A program made the translations under genes and the position numbers. A stretch of DNA of 64,000 nucleotides from Ignelater luminosus. Its lineage: Eukaryota; Arthropoda; Insecta; Coleoptera; Elateridae. Each line of letters opens with the position of its first letter. Position 1 is the stretch's first letter. Below the pieces are notes generated by a model. The model did not search any database. It saw only the letters and a program-made list of their open reading frames with translations, and was not told the origin of the DNA. Shown here one piece after another: positions 1-13,000 of the stretch. The DNA lies in assembly GCA_011009095.1 (NCBI GenBank), contig VTPC01090619.1, positions 31,452-95,451 on the forward strand. The letters run 5' to 3'.

Positions 1-3000
1 TTTTATGAAGGAAGCTGACGTTGTGTCACCCTGCAAAAGCATAAGTACAAAGTATGCCATGTTGTATGTTGTTATTGTGTCAAAGAGAATACCTGCGTTG
101 GTACTTTTCCCTTACCAGGCTTGTAAAAATAAATGTTTTGTTCGGCAGGTGCCAAAGCTGTGATCTATATTCTCCCCAACCATAACTACAATTTTATATA
201 CACTAGATTTTCCAACGGCCTACTTAAGTACATAAACAATTTGCAGATACATAAATACTCGTGCATAGAATTGGCCTTCCACTCGTGGTTGACCAACATA
301 AATCACATTTAAAGCTTTCGAAATGATTAAATACAGCGTGCAATGTAGGTAGTCGTCAAGACAGCTTCCTGTACCCAATTCCTGAAACACCTCAAATTTC
401 AATTATTTCGAAAACAATCATTGCTAGAAAAAACCTGAATAGAATCGATTTTGTGAAAAATTTAATTTGGTATAAAGTGCAGTTTTTCTAAGATAGATAT
501 TTTTCGAGATATTTACAAAAAACTGGAAAAAGGTTAGCAAATTGATGAATTTTGCCCTCTACCTACACGAGCTCACCACAAAAGGGGGGGGGGTATGATT
601 ATGTCTCATACATCAGGGGACCTCCCCCAAATACTCTACCAAGTATCAAGACTTTTGTGAACTTTTCCGGGATACCGCCTTTTTGCCCTAATTTGACTGT
701 ATTATAATTTCTGAAGAATAAGACCAGATAATAAAGAAATAGTGTAACGTAAACAAACAATTACCAAAGTAAATAAAATTCAGAATTCAGAATAAGTATT
801 CAAAGTTGCACCCACTACCGCCATGATTTTGCCTGCCTCAAAGATTTACGATTTGAGCTTTTTGATGTTTTTCTCTCGATTTGATTAGTTTCTTGAAAAT
901 GACAGGTGACCGTGGAGAATGGGATTTGGCAGGGTTATATCAGGAACTGACTCGACAGACGATGTGAATTTCTTTTACCAGCCACAGATTGACGAAGATT
1001 TTGTCATGTGACAATACAATCAATTTTGAAAGATAAAAGAAAATTTCAAGTCACTAAGTTATTCTTGTTTTCGGTCAGTTTTAGTGGTTTACAGACCACC
1101 TTATATCTACATCCAGTAATAATTATTTTGTTGCAGTTTTGAAAGCCCAAATTAATCGTTTGGTACTTTTCTCATTTTGGCTTTTATTACTCAGGATCTT
1201 TTAGCTGCTTAAAACAAATAACCTAACACAACACAGCAAGTAAGTTAGAGCGTAAGTAGGAAACACATAATCACCGCAATTTGCATGTAAGAATTTAAAG
1301 TTGTTAATTTATTATTTAAATTACTGATTTACAGCATTTATAGCCTCATATAAAAGGTAAGCATCCAAGAAGTTAAAGTTGCAGAATGAGAAATTAAATT
1401 TTATTGCTTGAGGCCTATGTAAAACCTATTATCGTCTCATACAACCGTCATTAAACGTCAAAGCCCTTTGAACTCACAACTTTTTATCATTTAGATCTAC
1501 ATCGTCTGAAAAAATACAAACATTAGTTAAGTATCTACCTTCTTAAAGTTCAAAAAGCAATATTACTCAATATCCTAGGGCAATTTAAGTAACCAGGTTT
1601 TCTTTTGTTTTTCAGAAAAAAAATATTTTTATACAGTGTGTTATGTAATGTATTAACACTTTATGTAACTAATAAAAATTTTCAATAAAGCTGTTAATGG
1701 GGCATTTTAAAAATAAATTATAAGTTGTGAAGAAAACCGACATAATATAATCCAAATAATATAAAAGCGTGCGTTATTTTACGATTCAATTAAGCTGCAG
1801 GCTAAATATTATTATATCGAGAAGGTTGTTGCGTGCATACAAGAATAAATTTTAATTTCACTTTTTCGAATTTTAATCAAAACCCATGTAATGAATAAGA
1901 ACTCGTTTATTCCCTGACCCACTAATAGATGTGTATTTCGTCTTTTTACATTCTATTTCACAATTAAAATATTGTTCTTAACATTTTTCTAACAATTAAT
2001 AAAATTCCTTAATTATACTTTTTAAAGGCATTCATCTGTCTTAAAATAACTAATTATTACTCTGTCATATCCTTTCAGAATTTTCTTGATTGTTTTCTCT
2101 GCCAATTATAATTAATTTTAATTTTTTTTTCTTTCATATTTGCTCATCACTTTTGGACTTTAAGAAAAGCTTTTTAACGCTTCAAAAGAATTGCTAAATA
2201 GTTTACATAACATCCTAAGGGTTTATTCATTTATTTTTGTTTCTTCAAGTGACAAATTAAAAAGTTTCACTTTCTTATCAAAACAAATTTTTGTTTTGGC
2301 ACACTTTCATGCATATAATGACATATTTCAAAATATATCATATGTAAGTTTTGCTTGATCACATGGGATACCATAAAAGACGAACACAAATATTTTGAAT
2401 AAACTTTGCTACTCTATATATATCTTTTTCAGAATGTTTTTGTTATTATTATTATCTTTAATATTACATATGTTTGTACTAAAGAAACATTCCGTGTTAT
2501 TAGTTTATGAAAAATTATTTTCTGTTGTAATAATAATATTAATAATTATTAGTTTCATTACTAACTTAATCAAATAAAATAACACTTAGTAATTACTAGG
2601 TAAAGACCAATTTAGATTCATGCAGAAATGAATCTCAAAGTTGCAATACTTGAATAGATTTTTTCCACTTGACTAGTTTAATAAACTGTGTGAATAAAAA
2701 ATAAGTTATGCTGTTAATGAATTCCTTATTGGGATATTTGCTACTGTATTTAATGCTATTATGTATTCAATTTTAAATTATCCTGGGTGCTTACTAAATA
2801 TAGAATTTTCTAATTGCGAAAGAGATGTTTTTGATGAGCCATTCTTTTAACAAACAAACTTTTTTAAAGAGAATTTAGAGCTTTTCGATTCTTCACTTAA
2901 GCAAATAAAACACCAGAACTTTATTTATAAAAAATTAATCTGAATTTAACTATAGATAGGTTGGATGTATGGATTGTGAAATGTCTTTGGTATTTTAGTA

Positions 3001-4130
3001 CTAGATGAATAACCTCTAGTCAATTCAATTTTGCGAATTGCGGAAAAGTAGAGATCTAAAAATAAAGACACGATGGTGATATTAATTTCCTGAGAAATAC
3101 AGAAAACTTTCCAAGATTTCACGATTAATTATTTTCTGTCCGTCTAAAGACAACATTTTTCTAGCGTTTCCTATTTATTTATTAGTTAGAGTAATATAAA
3201 TTTTTGCTTAGTATTTATTAAGTTTTAAAAACAAATCTTAAAGTTTAACAGAAAATTAAGGAAGTAAACAAATCACCTTACACCTAAGTCCTCCTCCTCC
3301 AATTAGTTACACCGCACGTGCTTCTTGATTGTCATTAATCATTTCTAATAAGGCATTTTTTATTTCTGTTATTCACATTTTTGATTTTTGATAGCAAAGA
3401 ATTTCAATCTCATTGTCAAAGTAATAGTCCAGAGAATAAATTTTTTAGAAGGAACATGTGACAGTTTCCAATAGTAGTATCATGTTTCACTTGATATTTA
3501 ACTTCATAGACTAATAAGAGTTACAATTTTGTTAAAATATCTTGAACTTAGTGTTTGTGTTTTTTTTTTATTTTTTGTTTCTACATAACGCATCAAGAGA
3601 AAAAGTACAGAAGTTTGTTTTGGAAATTCTGCTTTGATAGCACGACTTTCATCGTATAAGAAAAATGTTGCTCAATGCTTTGATAGACAGTGTTCGGTAC
3701 TGGTATCATCTGAGTCCGCTATGGCATGTGATGTGCCTCACAAGTTACTAGACTCATTCGCTAAGATCACACCATATCTACTAAATTACTGCGTAGACAT
3801 CCTAATAGTAAGCAGAGCCGGTCAGTTTCAGAACTCATTAAACGAATAGCTTAACTTTTTAACTGATTTCTGAGCCCTAAGACAGTTGCCTTACTTATTC
3901 AATGCCTGAAGCCGGCAGTAACATAATGTAGAATTTTTTTAATCTCTTCCTTATCCATTAATTTCCAAGTTACCACAATGTTATTCATAGACATTGATTA
4001 GATAATTAGGTAGATACTATTTCCTCATAATAGCAGTAAATAATATAAACTGTACGTATCTACACGGAGTTTTAAGCAAACACAGTTGACCACTAACAAC
4101 ACACAAAAAGGTGGCAAAGTAGTTCAGGTA
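1..4130. other. AT-rich intergenic DNA, no gene seen
   Basis: I see no splice-flanked coding exon or RNA gene here. There is a run of ten G at 584-593 inside a slightly GC-richer stretch (about 540-700) that looks repeat-like but that I cannot place in a family. A 71-codon open frame at 3634-3849 has no recognisable motif. The rest is simple AT-rich sequence. Confidence 0.5.
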
Positions 4131-4135
4131 AAGTT

Positions 4136-4367
4136 CATGACATTTTTTTAGAGAAAAGGGCAGTTTTAGAAAAAAGATGTTTTTCTACCAGGTAAACCAC
4201 GAAGGAACTTTGAGCTACTAGATACCTGATTTTGTTTTAACAATTTTATAGTACGAACTATCAGTACTGCAACCTGATCATTTATATAGCTCAAAGTTGT
4301 TTCCTGGTCTACTTGATCAAGAACATTATTTTGCTCAAAACGTGATTTTCTTTAAGAAATGTCATAA
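4136..4367. repeat. Foldback (inverted-repeat) element, MITE-like
   Basis: The left arm (about 4136-4235) and the right arm (about 4270-4367) are diverged reverse complements. Shared blocks in the same order include the outer GACATTT and the inner AACTTTGAGCT, with the right arm read on the minus strand. The single-stranded form would fold into a hairpin of roughly 100-nt arms with a loop of about 35 nt. No protein is encoded and no target-site duplication is obvious. It ends about 20 bp before the LINE fragment begins, so the two may have inserted near each other or belong to one composite repeat. Confidence 0.6.
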
Positions 4368-4383
4368 AAACCCACAACATATT

Positions 4384-5860
4384 ACATTTCCAAATTCCAA
4401 GAAGATGACAGCCAAGAAATAACCACCGAAGAAATAAAGAAAAATTTAAAAAATATTAAAAATAGTAAAGCTCCTGGTCCTGGAAGTGTTCCTATAGAAT
4501 TTGTGAAACATGCTCCTAAAATATTAATAGAAACACTGAAAGATATTTTTAATAAGTGCCTAATAGAGATGCATAGTACTCTCGAAGAATGGAATAAGGC
4601 ATACTTAACGTCAGTTTATAAGAAAGGGGCAAAATCCGATTGCCAAAATTACAGAGGTATAAGTATAACAGCAAGTATGGGAAAACTGTACGGACGAATA
4701 ATTAAATCAAGACTGGAAAAGATTATTGCCATAAATAAAGAACAGAGTGGATTTACTGGAGGTCGGAGTTGTACAAATAATATGTTCACAATAAAGCAGG
4801 TGTTAGAAAAACGAATGGTAAGAAATTTATCGATTTGGAGAGGGCACTGAAAAAACTTTTCGAGATATTGGAAAAACTAAACATCCCTACAAACTATATT
4901 TCAGCAATAAGAGACCTATACCAGAGACAAGAAACATATGTGAAAGTAGGAAATAAATTATCAGTATCCTTCACCCCAACAAAAGGATTAAAACAGGGTT
5001 GTTGCCTGTCTCCAACCCTCTTTAAAATATACTTAAATGAAATTCTAAAAAAATGGCAAAACAAATAAGGAAATATGGGCCTCGACATCAATGGGATATA
5101 TCTGCATGCTCTACTATTTGCAGACGACCAGGTGGTAGTAGCCGCCGAAGAATTTGACATTAAATATATGCTAAGGAAACTCGAGAAAACATATCAGAAG
5201 GCCGGACTAAAAATTAATTATGAAGAAACTAAATATATTGTAGTGGGAAGAGAAGGAGGTGACCTAACTATAAACGGAAGAAAAGTACAAATATCTTGGA
5301 ACGCTAATCACCAATGAAGGAAATAGCAGAAAAAAAATTAAAAAAAGAGTAACACTGGGGAAAAAAGGTTATACAACAATTAAACTCTGTCTTTTGGTCA
5401 ACTGAAATAACAAAACATTCAAAGAAAAGGATATACGACGCAACTGTTCAAAGTATATTGTTATACGGTTCTGAAACGTGAGAATTACAAGAAGAAGATA
5501 AAAAAAAGGATAATGACCGTCCAAATGGATTTTATGAAAAAAAGTTGCAGAATATCACGCCTACAGCTTGTAAGAAATGAAACCATTAACAGAGAGATGG
5601 ACCTACAAAGGAAAGTCATAGAAGAAATTGAAATACGACGCCTAAAATGGTATGGTCATGTGAGACGTATGGAGGACTCTCGATGGCCTAAGAAGATATG
5701 AAGATGGTAACCACATCAACGCAGAAAAAGAGCAAGGCCGAGAGAAGTATATGCAAGAAAGACAACCAGTGGGAAGATAAGAAAGCGTGGCGCTTGGGAT
5801 GCGAGAGACGGCCACAGGGTCTGTAACAAACTCGCTATATATATTTTTCAAGAAGTCAGA
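4384..5860 (+). mobile_element. Degenerate non-LTR retrotransposon (RTE-like LINE), 5'-truncated
   Basis: A decayed reverse transcriptase lies across several frames. In order: a KAPGP block near 4470; a YRGIS block near 4660; SGFTGGRSCT near 4750; motif A FIDLERAL near 4830-4850 after a frameshift; motif B GLKQGCCLSP near 4990; the catalytic FADD box with its Asp pair at 5123-5128; YGSET followed by a stop where Trp is usual (about 5465-5482); and a C-terminal RLKWYGHVRRM block near 5635-5670. The endonuclease half is absent, so the copy is 5'-truncated as LINE insertions usually are. Stops and frameshifts make it non-functional. The motif set resembles RTE-type insect elements, but the clade is inferred by eye. 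Confidence 0.85.
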
Positions 5861-8640
5861 GCCTTCTAATGATATGAATATTGCAGCACGGTACTGTTTG
5901 AAAATCAAAACCCTTACGCAGGAGATTGATAAAATCGAAAATTAATATTATCTAGTTATGGTGCTTGGGTAACACTAAAACTTTTATTTATAACTTTTTT
6001 TCCTGTATAATAAAAAATTATATGTAATTGTAGTGAACATCTCTCAATGGCTTAAATCATAAAACAATCGAAACGTATCATATCTATAAATAAATGTGTG
6101 GGTAGACAAAGAAGGATATTACACAAAAAATCCCACTGAGAGAAACACAAAGATAGGATTTCAATTTCATTCCTAAGAGGGTTCAGCACCAAGTTAAAAT
6201 GTTATCCATCACTAGGTAATGTATAGTATATTTCAAATAATCTTTTCTATAAAGTATTGATTATTGTAATTTTTATGTTCTGCTAAATATTCTTCCAATT
6301 AGTAAATTTTTAAATGTGTTTTTGCTTTCTTTAGATTATTTCAGTACTGGAATCCATTTTAAAGTTTCTATGACGCAGGTAGGCAAAAAGTGGTTCACTT
6401 TTTAGAATTTATTCATAAACATTCATTCAAGATGAAATTCAATCCTAATCTTGTAAGACATTCGGCGGAAACATTCTTATAGTTTTTAGTAATGTAGTCT
6501 GTTTGTGTATTATAGAATTTATTCAATTGCTTACAGAATCAAGAAACCCCATATACTGTCATAACTGGTAAGTTGGCTAAGCACTCATATGGTATGGCAT
6601 AAATTCCTTCCTAGTTTGAAAAACTTCACTTGTTTTTGAATAATAACGTTGTCGGTTTCTTTGATAAAACACTTTATCATAACCTCATATAGTTTTAAGA
6701 AAAAGGTATTAAGAAAAGAAGTTTTTCCTGTCCAACCCCGTATAAATAGACCTTGAGTGATTAATACTTGAGAAAGAGCAACCTCACAGCATAAATAAAT
6801 TACATGACAAATGTCAGCTATGCTCGAAAAGGGGTACATTTCAAATGTTCATCCTACTATGGCGTTTTCTACGTGCAGTTCTTATTCAGACGATCTCGTA
6901 TAATCGATATCATGAAATGTACATGTATAACAATTTGATCAATATAAGCTGCGTCCTGATTACAATTCTTGGCCTAGGTTCACAAAATGACCTGAACACC
7001 GAAATTTAGTTGTAGATCAAGTTATATAACAGTATCAGCTTAAGAATGATCACACTGTAACATTAATTAGGAAAATTACATTAAAAATTAACGGTAAAAT
7101 AGCTGTAACGTAATGAAACGTATACGTTACAGGCAGTTAAATCAAAAATTGCTTTTCTCTTAAAATTTGAAGAAACTAAATTGTAGCAACCTTTTTATTA
7201 AAGAAAAAATAGATTATGCAAAAAAATATTATTTTCAATAACTTATTTAGTTTATTTTAGATTAAATTTGTAAAATGGAGGTAAATATAAATGTAAAAAC
7301 AGAAAGAGGAACAGAAATCTTAAAACTAAATAAAATTTATTTTCTGATACAGTAAAACAAGGTCAAGTTTAATATCGATCGCAAAGGGCATTCATTCCAC
7401 TAGGTCGTTATTCAAGGGAAAATTTACTTTCCGTCGTCGGAAAATATTTAAATTGGGTAAGATAATTTAAAACGTGATTTAAACACATTTTTATCTAAAA
7501 ATGAGTGGACACGCAATTTGGTTGCATTTTATTATGTAGATACCGTAGTACAAAACAAATCTTGAAAAAAATTACTGTACATGGTAAGTTTTATGATGTC
7601 ACGAGGAAGCATCTTATACGTAGAAGAAAAACAATGTGTATAGAAAAGTTTCGACTGAAACTATGTAGGATAATGTATGCATCAAAATATTGCAAAACAC
7701 AAAAAGAATTGATGCACATGTAAAGGTAAATTATATTTTTTATTGTTATTTTTTTGTAGGTGAAGATAAAATGAAAATTAGGGACAGCTGTTTGTATTTA
7801 AATTTCTAAAATGTTCCTCGTCCAGCTTGTTCCACCATATTGCAGTCCAAAGCCTACAAATAACCAATTTTTAGTAAGTTACATTGACTTACATAATTAA
7901 CATAAGTAAAAAAGAGGAATAATTTCAAGCTTAAACCACAAGTACAAATAGCTTTATCATTAAAAAAAGAATGTTGTTCGATCCAGTTTTCCCGGATAAA
8001 ATATTTACGGGTTTATTGGTTATGAAATATTTAAGTTGAACCCTGGAATTGTAAACCGAAATGAAAACCGTCACAAAAAATCAATAAGAAAACGAGGGGT
8101 CAGTTACCTCCAAATTTGTCGTCATTAAAAAATTTATATGAATGGAACGCTGTGATGATGATACCTTTTAATTATTTTATGAAAAAGAATCAATAAGAAA
8201 ACTTATTGAAATCGTAATTCACGTAATTAAATTGTTTTACGCCATTTTATTATTATGTTCGTGTACATACACAACTTCAACCCTCCTTTACAATTCCTCG
8301 CCCATGCAACGTTATCTATTGTAAAAAGTGTGTAGGACGATTACAGTTATAAAGGGATTTTGCTTTTTAAATTTTCCCTTATTAAGACAGGTTTATTTAT
8401 ATCTGTATACCTGCATTGTTTTTCCTACTTGATGAAGAAATTTTTAATAAAACTGTATTAAGTAAATCAAATAACTCAAGTTTTAATGAGGTCTTCTAAC
8501 AAGAATAACGATAATAGAAACATACATACACTTTCAGATTTAGATTTATATAAGAAAATAACAATAACACCGTTCAATTTATAGGTAACCCTGAGAAGTA
8601 AATATATCAACACAGGAAAATTGTGTGAAGAGAAGCTTTC
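5861..8640. other. AT-rich DNA, no gene seen
   Basis: No splice-supported exon or RNA gene is visible. Open frames at 6585-6839 (minus) and 7505-7723 (plus) are short and lack motifs. Confidence 0.5.
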
Positions 8641-8642
8641 TT

Positions 8643-9139
8643 TGACGTCAAGGGATCAGAATGAAAATAAACGAAATTCCAGCTCGGTTTCTACCCTGGT
8701 AAGCACCTGTAAGCAAATTATTAGCGTGTAGGCGATCCTGCTGCCGGGTGCTTGCTTTCTCCTTCTTCCTTTGAAGAACTTCTCTCGTTTTGTGCGTGAG
8801 TGTATATGTGAGCAAACTTGCTGCGTTCACTCTTACATACGCACTCATACAAGAGGAAATATAATATTCTAGTATGAATCTGTCTCTTTCTATATTTCGA
8901 TTTTCCCAGGGAAATCGAGCCTGAAAATTTTGTTGTGTTCTCTTTCCATAAAAGAGGACTGTATAGAGTAGATCATTACGTGTGCACCTCACCTGGCAAC
9001 ACACCAGAATTGATTTATTTGGGCACCCCCGCGCTACGTCATAATTTAAATCAGCTACGTGTCCTGGAGATTTTCGGTCGCTATCGATAGCACCACAAAA
9101 AACAGTTTTACCTGCTGAAAAAATAATAACTTGACGTAA
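8643..9139. promoter_or_regulatory. GC-richer island with CRE-like sites and a DRE-like palindrome
   Basis: A perfect TGACGTCA lies at 8643-8650, TACGTCA at 9035-9041 and TGACGTAA at 9132-9139. CTATCGATAG at 9081-9090 contains the TATCGATA core known in flies as the DRE promoter element. The stretch between is less AT-rich than its surroundings and holds a 118-codon minus-strand open frame (8648-9004) with no recognisable domain. A regulatory element or an unclassified repeat are both possible; no splice donor or first exon is evident. Confidence 0.3.
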
Positions 9140-9514
9140 TTAGAACTAACAGTAGTCTTTACGTGCTATTAATTTGTAAAAACAAATAATCATTTTTCAT
9201 TTGTTGTGTAGGTTTGTTGATTAAATTTCATAATCCCTATCAATTTAGAGCTTGTATATTAGATAATTAAGTCATTTTAATTGAAATTATTGATATTTTT
9301 TGTTCTATCATGGACTCGTTAAAATAATTCAGTAAACAATAAAACAATTAAAAATAAAGAGATACTGCAAAAATAATAGCATAATAACTAATTAGCCAAT
9401 TGAGCGAATAATCATAACACCAAAGTAATAAATAAGCTCACATTGCTAAAATCGGTTAAAAGAAAGCAAAAACATCAAAACTAAACATTCTTAAAATAAG
9501 CTCTATAGAAAAAT

Positions 9515-9588
9515 TAGGATTCACATAGGGATCGAACTCACATACTTAGTTCACCACGCCATTCCTTTTCAATTAAACTAGGGAATTA
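9515..9588 (-). repeat. tRNA-like sequence, probable SINE head
   Basis: On the minus strand a T-arm/B-box-like GAGTTCGATCCC (near 9528-9539) follows, at tRNA-like distance, a D-arm-like TAGTTTAATTG. The acceptor stem does not pair well, so this is not a working tRNA. Downstream on the minus strand comes an AATTTTTCTAT-type tail, also seen after the second tRNA-like sequence at 35767-35838, which suggests members of one SINE family. Confidence 0.4.
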
Positions 9589-9879
9589 TTTTTCCCAAAC
9601 AAAAGTTAGTATTTGTATATTTTCATGCGTTGGGATGTTTAGATAATGAATCACTGAGTGACAAAGTTGAGGCATCTTATCTAAGAAATCTAATCCAGAA
9701 CCTCTATTACGGTCTTTTAACAATCATACCATACAAAAAAAGATGGCATTAATCCAAACAGAGTTGGTATAGATAGTTAACTTGAACTAATTATTTTCTT
9801 CATCTTCATACATAATTAGAGCTCGAGTTTGTTATATGTATATTTAGAGGCATTTTCAGTCTTGATCTTTTCTGCAAGA

Positions 9880-10080
9880 TTTAGGCTTCCCTCACATCTC
9901 TAACATGTTCTTTCCATTTCCTTCTAGAGTGCTTGATTTTATCGTCTAATGATTTAATATTTGGTTTTGTTAACTTACATGTCTTAGAAATTGCATTTCT
10001 ACACCTAATATTGCTGACCATTTTCTTTTGGTTATGACCAAACTTTTTGAGTTAAGTCGGTAACAGCAATTTGTCGCATT
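9880..10080 (-). mobile_element. Remnant of a LINE C-terminal region
   Basis: Translating the minus strand with frameshifts gives pieces in the order of LINE post-RT regions: an EVWT-like piece, an EMQFLRH-like piece, then a DDKIKHSRRKWKEHV-like piece ending near 9900. This matches the spacing of the WYGHVRRM region in the better-preserved LINE at 4384-5860, but divergence is high. It could extend leftward to about 9840 and rightward to about 10450, where nothing further is recognisable. Confidence 0.35.
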
Positions 10081-13000
10081 TGGTCTAGTTTTCAATTGAC
10101 TACATGAAAACTCTAAATCTTTCTTTTAATCATTTTAGTGTGTTTGGATTTGTTGATAGATTTATGTCCTTAGAAACATTAACGAGCCCCAGTACAGTAC
10201 TATCTATGTTTATATAGTGAATTACTCTGTTTTCTTTTAATCTGTTCATAATCATTTAAAAACCGAGAATTAAAGGAGAAAAATAATTTAATTCTCTCAA
10301 GGTTAAATTCTTTGTTCAAGTATCCTCTCGATTCGTTTTTGCACAACTTTGTCATGACCACCTAGGTTGTTTGGACTTCATTTTATGCTGGTCTTAGCTG
10401 TACATTTTTCTACTATTTTCTTGATTATTCATTCTTGAATATTTTTGTTTGGCGTGAAAAATATAAAACGCACATAACTGGCTTTTGGCAATGCATAAGA
10501 TTGATGTATACCTTTCCCTAACTCACACCACGCAATACGTTAGCAACATGGTGTAAATTTGTACAACTTTGTCTAAAAATAAAATGTTGGTTATTCAATT
10601 CCAATAAACATTTTAAAGTCTTGACAAATGAGAAACTTTGTTAATAATTGATTTTTCGACAAAAAGTCACGTTTTGAAAAAGTTTTGCTTGCGCTTAAAT
10701 GACAAATTGCAACCTCAAGATTGTTTTATGGATATAAAAAAACTAACCAAAGTTATTTTCTTAAACTGAACTTTTGACATTCTTGCCTAATTCTGAGCTT
10801 TCGATAAGATACAATAACGTTTAGACATATTTTGACAACAGCCTTTGTGGTATCATGGAATTGACGATAATGTTTCAAAATAGCTTGGAGTGTTTCAGGT
10901 CGTTTGATATCAAATTTCTTGACGTATTGAAGAGTTGCATGGTTACTAAGATTTCGGAATTTTATAACTGTTTACCAGACCCACCCTATATTAGTCGCGT
11001 TTTGTGAACCCTTTCTTTAAGCTTTCGCCATAACAAATAATGTCACTCACTCGTGAAGGAAAATGGCTTGGAGCTCTATCTAACTGAATACTTTACTATA
11101 AAATACCATCTTTACTAGCACGCTCATCGAAAAAATTAGTTTTTGACATAATAAAGAGTAATAAGTGTAGAGTTAATCCACATTTAAGTCGAAGCAAATC
11201 TTTTTTGAATAAGCGACTTTTTTCGGAAAATCGATGTTAGCAAAGTGTCCCAACTGTCAAGTAATTTTTCACAAATACGTTGTGTAGTAGTTACAGAATA
11301 ATAGAATTGATTTCTAGAAACTGTAAGTAAACATCCAGCTTGATTTTTCAGAAATTCAGAATTTTCTTTATTCCTAATCAAAAATACGCGTAATAAATAA
11401 AATGTTTTCTTGAATTTTCTTCATACCTATTGTAAAATTTATTTTCGGAATTAGCCGTTGAAGTTACTGCTAATTTGTCCTGAATTTGTAGATATCAAAT
11501 CAACCCACTTGGTTTAAGGAACCCTAGACGTGTGAAGATCATGAGATTCTTAAGATGCTAACTAGGTTGGTGTTAATCGTTACTGAATAGAATCTCGCGT
11601 TCTTCATCCGGTTCAAAACGATTATTGGGATATTGCAATCTACTGTACATGTCTTCCTAGGAGCAGTAATCAGGCTAAAAATTAGATTCTACATTTCAGT
11701 TTGCTTAGCCTGAATTTAATCTAGCTAGGATTGAAATTTAATGTTTAGAGCAAGCGAAAAACCATTACGAAGTTTTTCCATAGAACACATAGTTATCAAG
11801 ACACGGGGTGTCCTGGACTTATGTATACTGTCAACAGTCTATTTATTACAAGTTGTAGTGTAGTTTCGAAGCAAGTGCCTTGTTCAAATGTGTCCAACAG
11901 CTAGAAATATCTGCCAGAAAGGATAAGATCCCAGGACATTTTCTGAAACAAATTTCTGATTTAGTCTTTAAGCAATTGATACACGTAGGTTGCCTGATTT
12001 CAGTTTTGAAGTAAATACGTTTTGCAATAAATTAACAAAACGTCGAAGCTGTCTGTCAGTAACTAAGCGAAAAAAAATTGCGACAGTCATAGATTAATTT
12101 TTGAAGATAGTAAATGTATAAACTGCATTAGTTAACTTTTTGGATTCATTGGTTGATATAAACGAGTTTTGGATTTTTATTTGAATTTTCCAGAGCAACG
12201 TAACATTTATTCCCAAGAGAGTAGTCGAAAGTTCGGCATTCATATCGACCAAACGGAAAACAGTATGTTAATGACATAAATTAGGATGACAATTTTATTA
12301 AATCGTTGTACCACAGGGGTTAAAATCAGGGCCTTTACTATGCATTTAATACATTATCTATTATAGCGCTTTATATGCTTGAGCCTCTAGATCAATTTAT
12401 ACCTTAAGCAATTGCAGTTTCTTAATTATACTTTTATATTTCATAGTTGTTTGAATAATAGATACAATTTATTAGTTATTATCTATTGTATTTTAAAAAT
12501 TTAAAAATTCTTTTATGTTAGTTGATTAGAAAAAGAAGTAGAAAAAACTACCTGCTTGCGCGGCATTCATAATAAATATCAAATATTATTATCAGATATA
12601 ATTACATAGAATCTTACATCTACCGTTACAATATCACAACACACTGATCTTTATCAGTTAAAAGTTCGGTTGAAAATTAATTTATCCTATAACATTTAAC
12701 AATAGTTTCGGTAAAAACTTTCTTTTATGCAGATGTCTAATTATTGTAAGATAATCTTTCATGTTGATAAAGCAGAACCTTTTGGCATTTTATGCAAATT
12801 AAAATTAAAGTCTTGTATCTGTCAAAAAAAGTACGAAACAAATTTTATATCTTCAGATCTCATTAGCAATAGTGTGGTTTAGTTTTTAAACCGGTCCTCC
12901 TACATTTTTGTACATTACGAAGTGAATTTTTATTTTGTTGTTTATTTTCTTAATTAGATATAGCACGCAATAAAGATTATAACATACGTGAACAATTTCA

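Noticed and set aside
3634..3849. 71-codon open frame before the foldback element
   Set aside because: Somewhat less AT-rich, but no motif, and an isolated frame of this length is expected by chance.
6585..6839. 84-codon minus-strand open frame with an RGWTGKTSF-like stretch
   Set aside because: I briefly considered a nucleotide-binding loop or a repeat-encoded peptide, but it does not match a P-loop and has no supporting context.
8648..9004. 118-codon open frame on the minus strand, the longest in the window
   Set aside because: No domain, no splice signals and no start context, and it lies in a GC-richer stretch where stops are rarer. More likely a repeat or regulatory DNA than a gene.
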